Assembly (NCBI GenBank): GCA_000436035.1
Contig: FR893247.1
Location: 1-37,194, forward strand
Source: Prevotella sp. CAG:732
GTDB lineage: Bacteria > Bacteroidota > Bacteroidia > Bacteroidales > Bacteroidaceae
Length of the DNA: 37,194 bases
Direction: 5' to 3'
Shown here: positions 1 to 8,697 of the stretch, one piece after another
Position numbering within the stretch: position 1 is the first letter of the stretch
How the letters are laid out: each line of letters begins with the position of its first letter
Notes under the pieces: model-generated
The model's database searches: none
Told to the model about the DNA's origin: nothing
Seen by the model: the letters and a program-made list of their open reading frames with translations, nothing else
Translations under genes and position numbers: made by a program

Positions 1-36
1 GTTACAGTTCGTAAACTTCGTCCTGAAAATAACTAA
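1..36 (+). CDS. C-terminal end of an unidentified gene (partial)
   Basis: Frame 1 reads eleven residues, VTVRKLRPENN, then TAA at 34-36. A hairpin followed by a T-run begins 25 bases later, which is where the end of a forward transcript would lie. The other forward frames run on through the terminator hairpin and look non-coding. Eleven residues are too few to name a product. The call rests on the stop-plus-terminator arrangement. Confidence 0.4.
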   Translation, partial: VTVRKLRPENN

Positions 37-60
37 TTTTTTTCTCGTACATAATGTTGG

Positions 61-96
61 AAAGGGAATGGTCCGCGAGGGGTCGTTCCCTTTTTT
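61..96 (+). terminator. Rho-independent terminator of the partial upstream gene
   Basis: The arms AAAGGGAA (61-68) and TTCCCTTT (86-93) pair. The stem can extend inward through G-U pairs, and a run of six T follows. It lies just past the stop at 36 on the forward strand. Confidence 0.7.
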
Positions 97-319
97 CGTG
101 CTGTTTAGTACTTTGCTCAAGTAAATTGTAAACAGTATGCTTGAGGACAAATAAATGTCACACGTCACAGTTGTCACAGTTTTTTTAGTCGAGAGATATT
201 TCTTTCTCCCGACCTTTTTAGAAAAAAGTCCCGACTTTTTTATGAAAACCTCCCGACTTTTTTAGAAAAACCTCCCGAGGAAAAAATAAAAACCTCCCGA
301 TGTGTTTTGTAAGACTAAG
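97..319. other. Gene-free, repeat-rich spacer between the partial gene and recQ
   Basis: No credible ORF is present. Three GTCACA words begin at 157, 164 and 173. They are followed by a five-copy 22-bp periodic repeat (208-300), annotated separately. No classic terminator hairpin is visible immediately past the recQ stop at 320, so the repeat tract is the 3' flank of the recJ-recQ transcript. Confidence 0.6.
208..300. repeat. Five-copy 22-bp periodic repeat (CCCGA + T/A-rich tail)
   Basis: CCCGA begins at 208, 230, 252, 274 and 296, exactly 22 bases apart. Each core is followed by a T-rich then A-rich stretch, usually ending in ACCT or AAGT. The copies are direct, with no inverted partner, and are degenerate in the tails. 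The array ends 20 bases before the recQ stop codon. Confidence 0.85.
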
Positions 320-2233
320 TTAGTCTTCTGCTAAGGCAAAGAAGTAAGCCCCATCAATGTGAACCTTATTTTCTGCGACCAAAGCCTCCAAGGCATCCGA
401 CACTTGTCGGCTTGGCAGTTGGAAATTCTGAAGTTCCGTAACGAAATGTTTCTCACCATCCTTAAGCAAAGCCATGATTTGTTCCATTGCCTTTTCGTAC
501 ATCTGTTTGCCTACGGAATCATGGTCCTTGTGTTCCAAACAGACATCACATTGATGGCAATCCTCCTGGGTGCTTTCGCCAAAATAGCGCAAGAGTTGGC
601 GAGAACGGCAGATGTAATCCGTTGTCGCATAACCTATCATGCTCTCGATGCGCTTCTCAAACTGCTCCTTTCGCTCCTCGTATGCCTCAGGCGTGATGAT
701 GACCTTCTCGCCATCTATTCTATCACGCAAATAGGTGATATAAGGTATCTTACGGCGAGGAATGAACTTGATGATATGTCGGGCAGCCAGATTCTTCAAG
801 GCGAAATACACCTGTTGGATGCTCATGTCGGCATGGTGGGCTACCAGCGATTCGTCGATATACACGAAGTCGGTGAAGAGACCGCCATAGATGCGCAGCA
901 GGGTGGTGATGACCTCATCCTCGTTGGCGTGTAGGTTCTCCAACTGATAGAGGTCGTTTCTTTCGAGATTGAACATCAGTCTCGCCTTACCATCCGGATT
1001 GTCCTCATAATGGATGTAGCCGCAGTGTTCCAAGATTCTGAGAGCCGCATCCACCTTGGTAGGGAAATACTTATAGATGTAACTGAATTTCTCGATGTCA
1101 AACTCGAAGGTCTTGCCACGTCCGCTCTCCACGCCTATTTGGAAGAAGTAGGCGAGGTGCTCGTAGATGTCCTTGATTTGTTCCTTGTCGGGAAAAGTGT
1201 CGTCGATGCGTTTCCTCAACTTCCGTTCGTCGGCTGCATCGTAGAGCAAGACGGCATACGCCTTGTTGCCATCTCGTCCGGCACGACCTGCCTCCTGGAA
1301 GTATGCCTCCAGCGAGTCGGGACAGTCGATGTGGATGACCATACGAACGTCGGGCTTGTCGATGCCCATTCCGAAGGCATTGGTGGCAACCATCACTCTC
1401 ACCTCATCATCCTGCCACATTTTCTGTCGCTCATCCTTGACTACAGGGTCGAGACCAGCATGATAGAAGGTGGCAGGGATGCCGCTTTTGGAGAGCACTT
1501 CCGCCATCTCCTTCGTGCGTTTGCGGCTTCGAGCATAGACGATGGCAGAACCTTCCACACATTGCAGGATGTGAATCATCTCGTTCTGCTTGTCTGCCAC
1601 GGTCCTGACGATATAGGCGAGATTCTTGCGCTCAAAACTCATCTTGAACACGTTCTTCTCGGCAAACTGGAGTTTGTCTTGGATGTCATCCACCACGGCT
1701 GGTGTGGCTGTGGCGGTGAGGGCGAGCACAGGCGTGCCCGGCTTCATCTGTCGGATGTCGGCGATTCTCAAGTAGGAGGGACGGAAGTCGTAACCCCACT
1801 GACTGATGCAGTGGGCTTCATCTACCGTGATGAAGCTCACCTTCATGTGACGAAGCTTGACTTGGAAAATCTCAGACGAGAGGCGTTCCGGCGACACATA
1901 CAGTATCTTGACACCACCGAAGATGCAGTTCTCAAGGGTCTGTATGATCTCGCTCCTCGACATGTCGGCATAGATGGCATCGGCGAGGATACCCCGTTCT
2001 CGCAAGTGGAGAACCTGGTCTTTCATCAGGGCGATGAGAGGAGTGATGACGATGCACACGCCTTCTTGGGCGAGGGCTGGTACTTGGAAGGTAATCGACT
2101 TTCCACCGCCCGTAGGCATCAAGCCGAGGGTATCCTTACCTGCGGCAATGCTCTCGATAATCTCTCTCTGTATGCCGCGGAAGTCAGGATACCCCCAATA
2201 GGTTCGCAATATCTCTTGATATTTATCTGCCAT
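320..2233 (-). CDS. recQ: ATP-dependent DNA helicase RecQ
   Basis: A superfamily 2 3'-5' DNA helicase of 637 residues that unwinds recombination and fork-repair intermediates in the cytoplasm. Visible motifs are Walker A (TGGGKS, about residue 42), DEAH followed by CISQWGYDFRP (about 137), ALTATATP (motif III), ATNAFGMGIDKPDVR (motif V) and QEAGRAGRDG (motif VI). The RQC zinc-binding cysteines follow as CRSRQLLRYFGE...CHQCDVC (about 543-567). The last 60 or so residues form a short C-terminal domain, and the length is normal for bacterial RecQ. The ATG lies 5 bases after the recJ stop, so the two are co-transcribed, and RecJ with RecQ is the classical end-resection pair of the RecF pathway. 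The stop is TAA. Confidence 0.96.
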   Translation of the reverse strand: MADKYQEILRTYWGYPDFRGIQREIIESIAAGKDTLGLMPTGGGKSITFQVPALAQEGVCIVITPLIALMKDQVLHLRERGILADAIYADMSRSEIIQTLENCIFGGVKILYVSPERLSSEIFQVKLRHMKVSFITVDEAHCISQWGYDFRPSYLRIADIRQMKPGTPVLALTATATPAVVDDIQDKLQFAEKNVFKMSFERKNLAYIVRTVADKQNEMIHILQCVEGSAIVYARSRKRTKEMAEVLSKSGIPATFYHAGLDPVVKDERQKMWQDDEVRVMVATNAFGMGIDKPDVRMVIHIDCPDSLEAYFQEAGRAGRDGNKAYAVLLYDAADERKLRKRIDDTFPDKEQIKDIYEHLAYFFQIGVESGRGKTFEFDIEKFSYIYKYFPTKVDAALRILEHCGYIHYEDNPDGKARLMFNLERNDLYQLENLHANEDEVITTLLRIYGGLFTDFVYIDESLVAHHADMSIQQVYFALKNLAARHIIKFIPRRKIPYITYLRDRIDGEKVIITPEAYEERKEQFEKRIESMIGYATTDYICRSRQLLRYFGESTQEDCHQCDVCLEHKDHDSVGKQMYEKAMEQIMALLKDGEKHFVTELQNFQLPSRQVSDALEALVAENKVHIDGAYFFALAED

Positions 2234-2238
2234 CTTTT

Positions 2239-3960
2239 TTACTCGTTGTTGGGACGAATGTCTTCGATCTGCAGTTGTACCTGATTCTTCTTGAAGATAT
2301 TGTCCTCTATCGTATAGACGATGTCGAAGCTACGCTTGCTCTTGATGTATCGGGCTGCGGCACTCTGTCCGAAGGCGATACCATTGACCACGTTGCTCGA
2401 CTTTGAATCCACCAGTTCCAACTTGATGTGCTCTTGCTCCCTGCCCACCACCTTGCTGGTGCCATAGTCATACACTTGGGTGGTGCAGAACACTGGTTTC
2501 TGGTTGCACGGACCGAAAGGCGAGAAGCGTTTCAGCTCGTTTTGCAGCGACTTGGTGATGTCCTTGAAGTCGATGACGGCATCGATGTTCAAGAGAGCCT
2601 CGGTCTGCTCCGGCACGATATGCTCCTCCACGTACTTCTGGAATCGCTCCCTGAACTCCTTCACCTTGTCCCATCGCAGCGTGAGTCCGGCAGCATAGGT
2701 GTGACCACCGAAGTTGACGAGCAAGTCACGGCAACTCTTGATGGCGGAATACACATCAAATCCCGTCACGCTTCGAGCCGAACCCGTAGCCATGTCGCCG
2801 TCTCTGGTGAGCACGACGGTAGGACGGAAGTAGATTTCCGTGAGTCGGGAGGCGACGATGCCGATGACACCTTTCTTCCATCCCTCGTCATAGAGCACGA
2901 TGCTGGAGTTGTGCTTCTGGCTCTCCAGTCGCGACACGATGCCGTTGGCTTCCTCGGTCATCTGCTTGTCGATGTCCTTGCGCTGTTCGTTGTATTCATT
3001 GATATGTTTCGCCATGCGGATGGCGGTAGGGAAGTCTCTCTCCACCAAGAGGTCAACGCTGAGCTTACCATTCTCCATACGTCCCGATGCGTTGATGCGA
3101 GGACCTATCTTGAAGACGATGTCGCTCATCGAGATCTCTCGTCCGTTGAGTCCGCAGATGTCGATGATGGAGCGCAAGCCCACGCTCGGATTGGTGTTGA
3201 GCTGCTTCAAGCCATGGAAGGCAAGGATGCGGTTCTCGTCGGTCACCGGCACGATGTCGGCAGCGATGCTTACGGCACAGAAGTCGAGCAGGGGGATGAG
3301 TCGGGAGAAAGGAATGTTGTTGTCCTTGGCGAAAGCTTGCATGAACTTGAATCCCACGCCGCATCCACAGAGATGCTTGAATGGGAAGGGGTCGTCGGGT
3401 CGCTTAGGGTTGAGGATAGCCACAGCAGGTGGCATCACCTCGTCAGGAACGTGGTGATCACAGATGATGAAGTCTATGCCAAGACTCTTGGCATATTCTA
3501 TCTCCTTGATGGCCTTGATGCCACAGTCAAGGATGATGATAAGTTTGACACCCGTCTCGTGCGCAAAGTCGATTCCCTTCTTGCTCACTCCATATCCCTC
3601 GTCATAGCGGTCGGGGATGTAGTAGTCGATGTTGGAATAGAATTGCTGCAAGAACTTAAAGACCAGAGCAACGGCGGTGCAGCCATCCACATCGTAGTCG
3701 CCATAGACCAAGATGCGCTCCTTGCGTCCCATCGCATCATTCAGGCGGTCAACGGCTAGGTCCATGTCCTTCATCAGGAATGGATTGATGAGGTCGGAGA
3801 GCTGGGGTCTGAAAAACCGCTTGGCTGCCGACTCGGTCGTGATGCCTCGATGGATGAGAAGCTGTCCAAGGATGGGGCTGATGTTCAGTTTATCGCCCAA
3901 TTCTTTGGCTGCCTTTGCTTGTTCAGGTATGGGTGCTTCGTAGTTCCATTTAAAATGCAT
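2239..3960 (-). CDS. recJ: Single-stranded-DNA-specific exonuclease RecJ
   Basis: A 5'-3' ssDNA exonuclease of the DHH phosphoesterase family, 573 residues, acting in recombination, mismatch and base-excision repair. The DHH domain shows VYGDYDVDGCTAVAL (metal-binding aspartates, about residue 82-96) and IICDHHVPDE (about 165-174). The DHHA1 half carries GVIGIVASRL, GSARSV and FGGHTYAAG, and a C-terminal OB-like segment follows. It is first in a recJ-recQ operon, with a TAACTTTG promoter element 26 bases upstream of the ATG. Length and motif order are standard. No anomaly was seen. Confidence 0.96.
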   Translation of the reverse strand: MHFKWNYEAPIPEQAKAAKELGDKLNISPILGQLLIHRGITTESAAKRFFRPQLSDLINPFLMKDMDLAVDRLNDAMGRKERILVYGDYDVDGCTAVALVFKFLQQFYSNIDYYIPDRYDEGYGVSKKGIDFAHETGVKLIIILDCGIKAIKEIEYAKSLGIDFIICDHHVPDEVMPPAVAILNPKRPDDPFPFKHLCGCGVGFKFMQAFAKDNNIPFSRLIPLLDFCAVSIAADIVPVTDENRILAFHGLKQLNTNPSVGLRSIIDICGLNGREISMSDIVFKIGPRINASGRMENGKLSVDLLVERDFPTAIRMAKHINEYNEQRKDIDKQMTEEANGIVSRLESQKHNSSIVLYDEGWKKGVIGIVASRLTEIYFRPTVVLTRDGDMATGSARSVTGFDVYSAIKSCRDLLVNFGGHTYAAGLTLRWDKVKEFRERFQKYVEEHIVPEQTEALLNIDAVIDFKDITKSLQNELKRFSPFGPCNQKPVFCTTQVYDYGTSKVVGREQEHIKLELVDSKSSNVVNGIAFGQSAAARYIKSKRSFDIVYTIEDNIFKKNQVQLQIEDIRPNNE

Positions 3961-3985
3961 TTTAATTATTTTTTATTTCTGCCGT

Positions 3986-3993
3986 CAAAGTTA
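3986..3993 (-). promoter_or_regulatory. Bacteroidota -7 promoter element of recJ
   Basis: The minus strand reads TAACTTTG, a match to the Bacteroidota -7 consensus TAnnTTTG, followed by an expected start of transcription about 20 bases before the recJ ATG. No TTTG was found at the ideal -33 spacing. Confidence 0.6.
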
Positions 3994-4037
3994 CAAAAAT
4001 AAAATGACAAATGGGAAGGTTTTCATGTTAAATTACA

Positions 4038-4073
4038 AAAAAGGCAGCAAACAACGTTGTTTGCTGCCTTTTT
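4038..4073 (-). terminator. Terminator after the C1 peptidase gene
   Basis: A perfectly self-complementary 36-base palindrome centred between 4055 and 4056, with GGCAGCAAAC in the stem and T-runs on both strands. It lies 20 bases past the peptidase stop and just upstream of the recJ promoter, so it insulates the two transcripts. Confidence 0.9.
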
Positions 4074-4092
4074 GATAGTATTTTTATAAAAA

Positions 4093-5304
4093 TTAGATGC
4101 CGAGCTTCTTGCGGATGTCCTTAGGGATGGCATTCTTGTTGACCATGAAGTCCATGGTCTTGTAAGCTACGAAAGCCTTGGTCATATACCATGTGCCCTT
4201 GTAGTCGCCATACTCACCCCAAGAGTTCTTCACCATATAGTACTCCTTGCCGTTCTGGTCCTTGGCGATACCATAGATGTGCATACCGTGGTCGTCGGTG
4301 GTCTCCCAGTTGTCGAAAGCCTCCTGGCGCATCTGCTGGGTAGGCACTACCTCAGGAGCGTTGACACCGAGTGAGTCAAACTTCTCCTTCTTCTCGTCCT
4401 TGGAGAGCTTGAACCAATGGTCGGCGTCTGTGCCTGCCATAGAGCGAACCTTCTTCACGTCGTAAGCGATACCGAGACCCTTGCGAGTGAAACCATCCTC
4501 TGTTACGTCGCCACCCCAAGCTACGGTGTAACCATTGTTGACAGCGTTGTCGATAATCTTGCAGAGGTCCTCCATAGGTACGTTGTAGCTCAAAGGCCAG
4601 CGCCAGTTGTCCTGTACCTCAACAGCAAACTTGCTCCACATTGGGTGGTGAGTGTAGCTGGTGATGGTTACGTAGTCGTCGAGGTTCAAGCCGAGACTCT
4701 GGCAGAATGTCTGTGGAGTATATTGCTTACCCTGGTATGTGAACTTCTCTGGCACCTTGCCGATGTATGAGTCGATGATACCCTGAAGACCACTCTTCCA
4801 TGCAGTGGAAATCTTATTAGCCTTGCTGTTGGCAACAGCCTCTACGTATGGAGTCATCACGTCGAAGAACTCGCCGAAGTTAGCCAATGAGTCACCGGTC
4901 AATGTACCAGGAGCTGGCATAGCTGTCTCTGGTACGATGCCATAGTGTTGCAAGCAGTAGAGCACATCGTAGGCACTACCACCCTGAGAGAAACTCACGT
5001 CGCCGTGCATTCTCACAGCCATTGTGGCACGATCCATATAAGTCTTGTTGGCAACATACATCTCGCTCAAGTCGTATGTCTTGCCCGTGTTCTTCAAGAT
5101 CTCGCTCTCAAAGAAGCTGAGAGTAGAGTAAGACCAGCACGTACCACTGCGGTTCTGGTCCTTGATGCTTGTGATAGGGTTTTGCTTTACCACTGTAAAT
5201 ACAGGCTTGTTCTTGGCGATGGCAGCTGAGTCCTTCGCTGTCTTTGCGCTAGCACCTGTGGCAACCAATGCCATCATTGCTGCGACGATCAATGTCTTCT
5301 TCAT
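4093..5304 (-). CDS. Secreted C1 family cysteine peptidase (bleomycin hydrolase/PepC-like)
   Basis: A papain-fold cysteine aminopeptidase of the C1B type, 403 residues. The N-terminus MKKTLIVAAMMALVATGASA is a clear signal peptide, so the enzyme acts in the periplasm or outside the cell, unlike cytosolic PepC. The catalytic cysteine is in DQNRSGTCWSYS (Cys56), the histidine in DDHGMHIYGIA (about 345) and the asparagine in VKNSWGEYG (about 365). It starts 50 bases after the aminopeptidase P gene and no TAnnTTTG element lies between, so the two are probably co-transcribed. A perfect terminator follows. Peptide scavenging together with a prolyl aminopeptidase is inferred from the pairing. Confidence 0.92.
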   Translation of the reverse strand: MKKTLIVAAMMALVATGASAKTAKDSAAIAKNKPVFTVVKQNPITSIKDQNRSGTCWSYSTLSFFESEILKNTGKTYDLSEMYVANKTYMDRATMAVRMHGDVSFSQGGSAYDVLYCLQHYGIVPETAMPAPGTLTGDSLANFGEFFDVMTPYVEAVANSKANKISTAWKSGLQGIIDSYIGKVPEKFTYQGKQYTPQTFCQSLGLNLDDYVTITSYTHHPMWSKFAVEVQDNWRWPLSYNVPMEDLCKIIDNAVNNGYTVAWGGDVTEDGFTRKGLGIAYDVKKVRSMAGTDADHWFKLSKDEKKEKFDSLGVNAPEVVPTQQMRQEAFDNWETTDDHGMHIYGIAKDQNGKEYYMVKNSWGEYGDYKGTWYMTKAFVAYKTMDFMVNKNAIPKDIRKKLGI

Positions 5305-5354
5305 TAAAATGTCTCTTTAATATTAATAATGTTGTTATTTCTTTCTGATAGTGC

Positions 5355-6758
5355 TTACTTGTTGGCAGCCATAAACTCCTCTACGTCCTTTGGATGGTAT
5401 GGGATTCTGTCCTTGCCGATAAAGCGGCAACCATCCTTGGTGATGAGCACATCGTCCTCGATGCGGATGCCACCGAAGTCCTTGTAGGTCTCCAGTTTGT
5501 CGAAGTTGAGGAACTCGGCGCAGTGTCCGCTTGCCTTCCAGTCGTCGATGAGGGCAGGGATGAAGTAGATGCCTGGCTCGTCGGTTACCACGAATCCTTC
5601 TTGCAGACGGCGACCCATGCGCAAGCAGTTGGTGCCGAATTGCTCCAGGTTAGGGCGAACTTCCTCGTCAAATCCTACGTTGATCTGGTCGAGGTTCTCC
5701 ATGTCGTGAACGTCCATTCCCATCATGTGGCCGAGTCCGTGAGGCAAGAACATGGCATGAGCACCAGCCTTCACAGCTTCCTCTGTGTCACCCTTGGCGA
5801 GACCCAACTCCTTCAGTTTGTCAAACATCAAGCGACAAACGGCGAAGTGAACGTCGGCATATTTCACGCCTGGCTTAGCCACCTCCAAGGTGTAGTCGTG
5901 GCAAGCCTCTACGATAGAGTAGATTTCCAACTGGCGCTGGGTGAACTTGCCGCTCACTGGCATGGTACGAGTATTGTCGGAACAATAGTTGTTGATGGTC
6001 TCAGCACCTGCATCGCAAAGTGCCAGTCTGCCAGCCTCCAATACGTTCATCGATGGATTGCCGTGCATGATCTCGCCGTGCTGGGTGAAGATGGTCGGGA
6101 AACTTACCATTGCACCGTAGGAGTTGGCGATGCCATCTACCTGACCGCCCACAAACTTCTCTGTCACGCCTGGACGAGTCAGCTTCATGGCAGTGGTGTG
6201 CATCTTGTAGCCGATGACGGCGGCACGTTCTAGTTCCTCGATTTCCTCAGGCGTCTTGGTGGAGCGCATCTTCACTACTGCCTGAATGAGTTCCATAGAA
6301 GCCTCCTCCTTCTGCTGGTTAGGATGGATGCCGAGGAGGTCGAATATCTGGAGCTTGATGTCGTAGCGATAAGGAGGCAAGAAGTGAATCTTGCGCTTCT
6401 TCGACATGGCATCGTTGCAGATGGTCTTCAAGCTCTTCATCGGAGCGGTGTTGTGGATGCCCACTTGCTCTGCGAGGTCGTGAACGCTCTCCACGCTGCC
6501 ATACCATACGATGTCCTCAATGTCAATATCGTCACCTATCAAGGTCTCTATGTCGTTGTCAATGTCGATGACACCCACAAGTCCGTCACGCTGCTGTCCG
6601 AAATAATAAAGGAAGGAAGAGTCCTGACGGAATGGGTAATAACCATTGTTAGGGAAATTACAAGGTGAGTTGTTATTTCCGAAAATCAAAACTACGCCGC
6701 TCTTGACAAGCTTTTTCAACTCTTGTCGGCGCTGGATGTAAGTGTCCTTACTAAACAT
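5355..6758 (-). CDS. pepP: Xaa-Pro aminopeptidase (aminopeptidase P, M24B)
   Basis: A metallo-aminopeptidase of 467 residues that releases N-terminal residues preceding proline. The N-terminal AMP_N domain covers about residues 1-140. The creatinase-fold catalytic domain shows the dinuclear metal ligands: the two aspartates in CDAGAE and SDNTRTMP, HGLGHMMGMDVHD, VTDEPGIYF, and GGIRIEDDVLIT. No signal peptide is seen, so it is cytosolic. It is the first gene of a two-gene unit with the C1 peptidase. A TAACTTTG element lies 28 bases upstream, giving a leader of about 20 bases. Confidence 0.95.
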   Translation of the reverse strand: MFSKDTYIQRRQELKKLVKSGVVLIFGNNNSPCNFPNNGYYPFRQDSSFLYYFGQQRDGLVGVIDIDNDIETLIGDDIDIEDIVWYGSVESVHDLAEQVGIHNTAPMKSLKTICNDAMSKKRKIHFLPPYRYDIKLQIFDLLGIHPNQQKEEASMELIQAVVKMRSTKTPEEIEELERAAVIGYKMHTTAMKLTRPGVTEKFVGGQVDGIANSYGAMVSFPTIFTQHGEIMHGNPSMNVLEAGRLALCDAGAETINNYCSDNTRTMPVSGKFTQRQLEIYSIVEACHDYTLEVAKPGVKYADVHFAVCRLMFDKLKELGLAKGDTEEAVKAGAHAMFLPHGLGHMMGMDVHDMENLDQINVGFDEEVRPNLEQFGTNCLRMGRRLQEGFVVTDEPGIYFIPALIDDWKASGHCAEFLNFDKLETYKDFGGIRIEDDVLITKDGCRFIGKDRIPYHPKDVEEFMAANK

Positions 6759-6785
6759 ATTTTTAGATTTTTACTAATTTTGCTG

Positions 6786-6793
6786 CAAAGTTA
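6786..6793 (-). promoter_or_regulatory. Bacteroidota -7 promoter element of pepP
   Basis: The minus strand reads TAACTTTG just upstream of pepP. It sits beside the oppositely oriented patatin promoter at 6817-6824. Confidence 0.6.
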
Positions 6794-6816
6794 GCAATTA
6801 TTTCCCGAAAAATGCG

Positions 6817-6824
6817 TACCTTTG
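6817..6824 (+). promoter_or_regulatory. Bacteroidota -7 promoter element of the patatin gene
   Basis: The forward strand reads TACCTTTG followed by CA, matching TAnnTTTG. The expected transcription start is near 6831, leaving an untranslated leader of about 105 bases. A -33 TTTG is not evident. Confidence 0.55.
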
Positions 6825-6937
6825 CAATCAAAATCGCATAAATAGTGAGAATTTATAAATAATTAATAGATTCCAGCTACATTCTTGTAGTGTGATGCGA
6901 ACAACAGGTTACGAATTCTTAGTAAAACAATAGTTAT

Positions 6938-7777
6938 ATGAAGTTAGGAAAGAATGTGGGTTTGGTGTTGGAAGGTGGCGGAATGAGAGGTGTCTTCACC
7001 AGTGGCGTGCTCGATGCCTTCATGAAGTATGACTTATACTTCCCATACGTGGTGGCGGTGTCGGCTGGTGCCTGCAATGGCATGTCGTATATGAGTCGCC
7101 AACCTCGTCGTGCCCGTATCTCCAATATCGACTACCTTTCTCGTTATCAGTATATTGGCATCCGCCATCTGGTAACGCAAGGTTGCATCTTCGACCGCAA
7201 GTTGCTCTACGATAAGTTTCCTAACCAACTGCTTCCCTTCGACTTCGACACTTATTTCAAGTATGCCGACCGATTCGAGATGGTGACGACCAACTGCCTG
7301 ACGGGGCAGGCGATGTATCTGAAGGAGGCGCACGACCGCCAGCGAGCCTTGGACATCGTTCGTGCCTCCAGTAGTCTGCCTTACGTGAGCAAGATTGTGA
7401 ATGTGGATGGCATCCCGATGCTGGATGGTGGTATCGCCGACAGCATCCCTGTGCAGCGTGCCATCGACTTGGGACATGAGCACAACGTGGTGATTCTCAC
7501 TCGCAACAAGGGGTGGCGTGATACCGGTAAGGATCGCAAGATACCTTATTTATATAAGAACTATCCGCGCCTTCGTGTCGCCTTGAGCCATCGCCACAAG
7601 TCTTATAATGAACAGATTCAGCTCATTGATGACTTGGAGGCAGCGGGCAAGATTACCTGCATCCGCCCGATGCGACCATTGGAGGTGGGACGTATGGAGA
7701 AGAACACCGATAAGTTGGAGCGATTATACGAAGAAGGCTTTGCACTGGGCGAGGCATTTTGCAAAGAGTATTTATAA
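6938..7777 (+). CDS. Patatin-like phospholipase (YjjU-type)
   Basis: A patatin-family serine acyl hydrolase of 279 residues, presumed to act on phospholipid or other acyl esters. The oxyanion-hole glycines are in LEGGGMRG (12-18). The nucleophile elbow is AVSAGACNG, with Ser42 in the GxSxG position. The catalytic aspartate is in MLDGGIADS (Asp163). The C-terminal third matches the layout of E. coli YjjU-type proteins. There is no signal peptide. It is transcribed alone, divergently from pepP and convergent with trmD, with a shared hairpin terminator after the stop. The substrate cannot be read from sequence. Confidence 0.93.
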   Translation: MKLGKNVGLVLEGGGMRGVFTSGVLDAFMKYDLYFPYVVAVSAGACNGMSYMSRQPRRARISNIDYLSRYQYIGIRHLVTQGCIFDRKLLYDKFPNQLLPFDFDTYFKYADRFEMVTTNCLTGQAMYLKEAHDRQRALDIVRASSSLPYVSKIVNVDGIPMLDGGIADSIPVQRAIDLGHEHNVVILTRNKGWRDTGKDRKIPYLYKNYPRLRVALSHRHKSYNEQIQLIDDLEAAGKITCIRPMRPLEVGRMEKNTDKLERLYEEGFALGEAFCKEYL

Positions 7778-7809
7778 GGTATTTGTCAGGATAGAAGTTC
7801 CTAAAAACA

Positions 7810-7843
7810 ACAAAGCCATTCTGTAGTTGCAGAATGGCTTTGT
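7810..7843. terminator. Hairpin terminator between the patatin gene and trmD
   Basis: A perfect 14-bp stem, ACAAAGCCATTCTG (7810-7823) with its complement at 7830-7843, and a six-base loop. A T-rich tract follows on the minus strand, so it best terminates trmD. It can also stop forward transcription of the patatin gene. Confidence 0.85.
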
Positions 7844-7852
7844 CGTGAAATG

Positions 7853-8533
7853 CTATTTCTCTTCGAGCAAGTCAGGACGCAATCGTTTGGTGCGTTCCAT
7901 AGCTTGGTCAAATTCCCATTGTCTGATTTTCGCCTCATTGCCGCTGAGCAATATCTCTGGCACCTTCCATCCCTTGTAGTCGGAAGGACGGGTGTAGATA
8001 GGAGCAGCGAGGATGTCGTCCTGGAAACAGTCGGAGAGGGCACTCTGCTCATCGCTGATGACTCCCGGTACCAGTCGGATGACGGCGTCGGATATGACAG
8101 CGGCAGCCAGTTCACCTCCAGTCAATACGTAGTCACCTAACGAAATCTCACGAGTGATGAGATGGTCGCGAACTCGCTGGTCGATGCCCTTGTAATGGCC
8201 GCAGAGGATGATGAGGTTGCCCTGCATCGACATCTCGTTGGCGATTTTCTGGTTGAAAGTCTCGCCGTCAGGAGAAACATAGATGACGTCGTCGTATTCT
8301 CGTTCTGCTTTGAGGGCAGAGATGCAACGGTCGATAGGTTCGCATTGCATCACCATGCCGGCGCTTCCGCCGTATGGGTAGTCGTCCACTCTTTTCCATT
8401 TATCCAATGTGTAGTCACGCAAGTTGTGGAGATGAATCTCTGCGAGACCCTTCTTCTGAGCACGTGCCAGGATGGACTCGTTGAAGAATCCCTCCAGCAT
8501 CTCAGGCAATACTGTGATAATATCTATTCTCAT
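7853..8533 (-). CDS. trmD: tRNA (guanine37-N1)-methyltransferase TrmD
   Basis: A SPOUT methyltransferase that makes m1G37 next to the anticodon, preventing +1 frameshifts. It is essential in most bacteria. The N-terminus RIDIITVLPEMLEGF is the family's usual start, so the ATG at 8533 (226 residues) is chosen over an in-frame ATG 13 codons upstream. That upstream ATG also overlaps the -33 box of the promoter. The knotted SAM site is shown by ILCGHYKGIDQRV and EISLGDYVLTGGELAA. The stop is TAG, the only TAG stop among the intact genes here. The promoter places transcription start only a few bases before the ATG. Confidence 0.96.
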   Translation of the reverse strand: MRIDIITVLPEMLEGFFNESILARAQKKGLAEIHLHNLRDYTLDKWKRVDDYPYGGSAGMVMQCEPIDRCISALKAEREYDDVIYVSPDGETFNQKIANEMSMQGNLIILCGHYKGIDQRVRDHLITREISLGDYVLTGGELAAAVISDAVIRLVPGVISDEQSALSDCFQDDILAAPIYTRPSDYKGWKVPEILLSGNEAKIRQWEFDQAMERTKRLRPDLLEEK

Positions 8534-8541
8534 ATTGAATG

Positions 8542-8573
8542 CAAAGATAATATAATTTGAGCAAGTAGCCAAA
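8542..8573 (-). promoter_or_regulatory. Strong promoter of trmD, almost on the start codon
   Basis: The minus strand has TTTG (8570-8573), a 20-base spacer, then TATCTTTG (8542-8549). This is a full match to the Bacteroidota -33/-7 pair. The ATG at 8531-8533 is only 8 bases past the -7 box, so the predicted transcript has a leader of zero to a few bases. Confidence 0.75.
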
Positions 8574-8697
8574 AGATTCTGCTATTTTTTTTCAGTAGAA
8601 AGTTTTTATGTATAGGAATGAAAAATAAGCTCTGTTAAAATAATTCGTAGGCTTTCTGCAGATTTGCCTTCTTATAAACTGAGTGAGGAAATAGAGT

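Noticed and set aside
208..300. Possible CRISPR array
   Set aside because: The repeats are only 22 bases apart with degenerate A/T tails, no unique spacers of constant length and no cas genes.
1010..2284. Forward-strand 424-codon open frame opposite recQ
   Set aside because: It is the antisense shadow of a complete RecQ with all helicase motifs. It has no recognisable domain and no promoter.
2428..3759. Forward-strand 443-codon open frame opposite recJ
   Set aside because: Antisense shadow of RecJ caused by codon bias. It has no domain or start signal.
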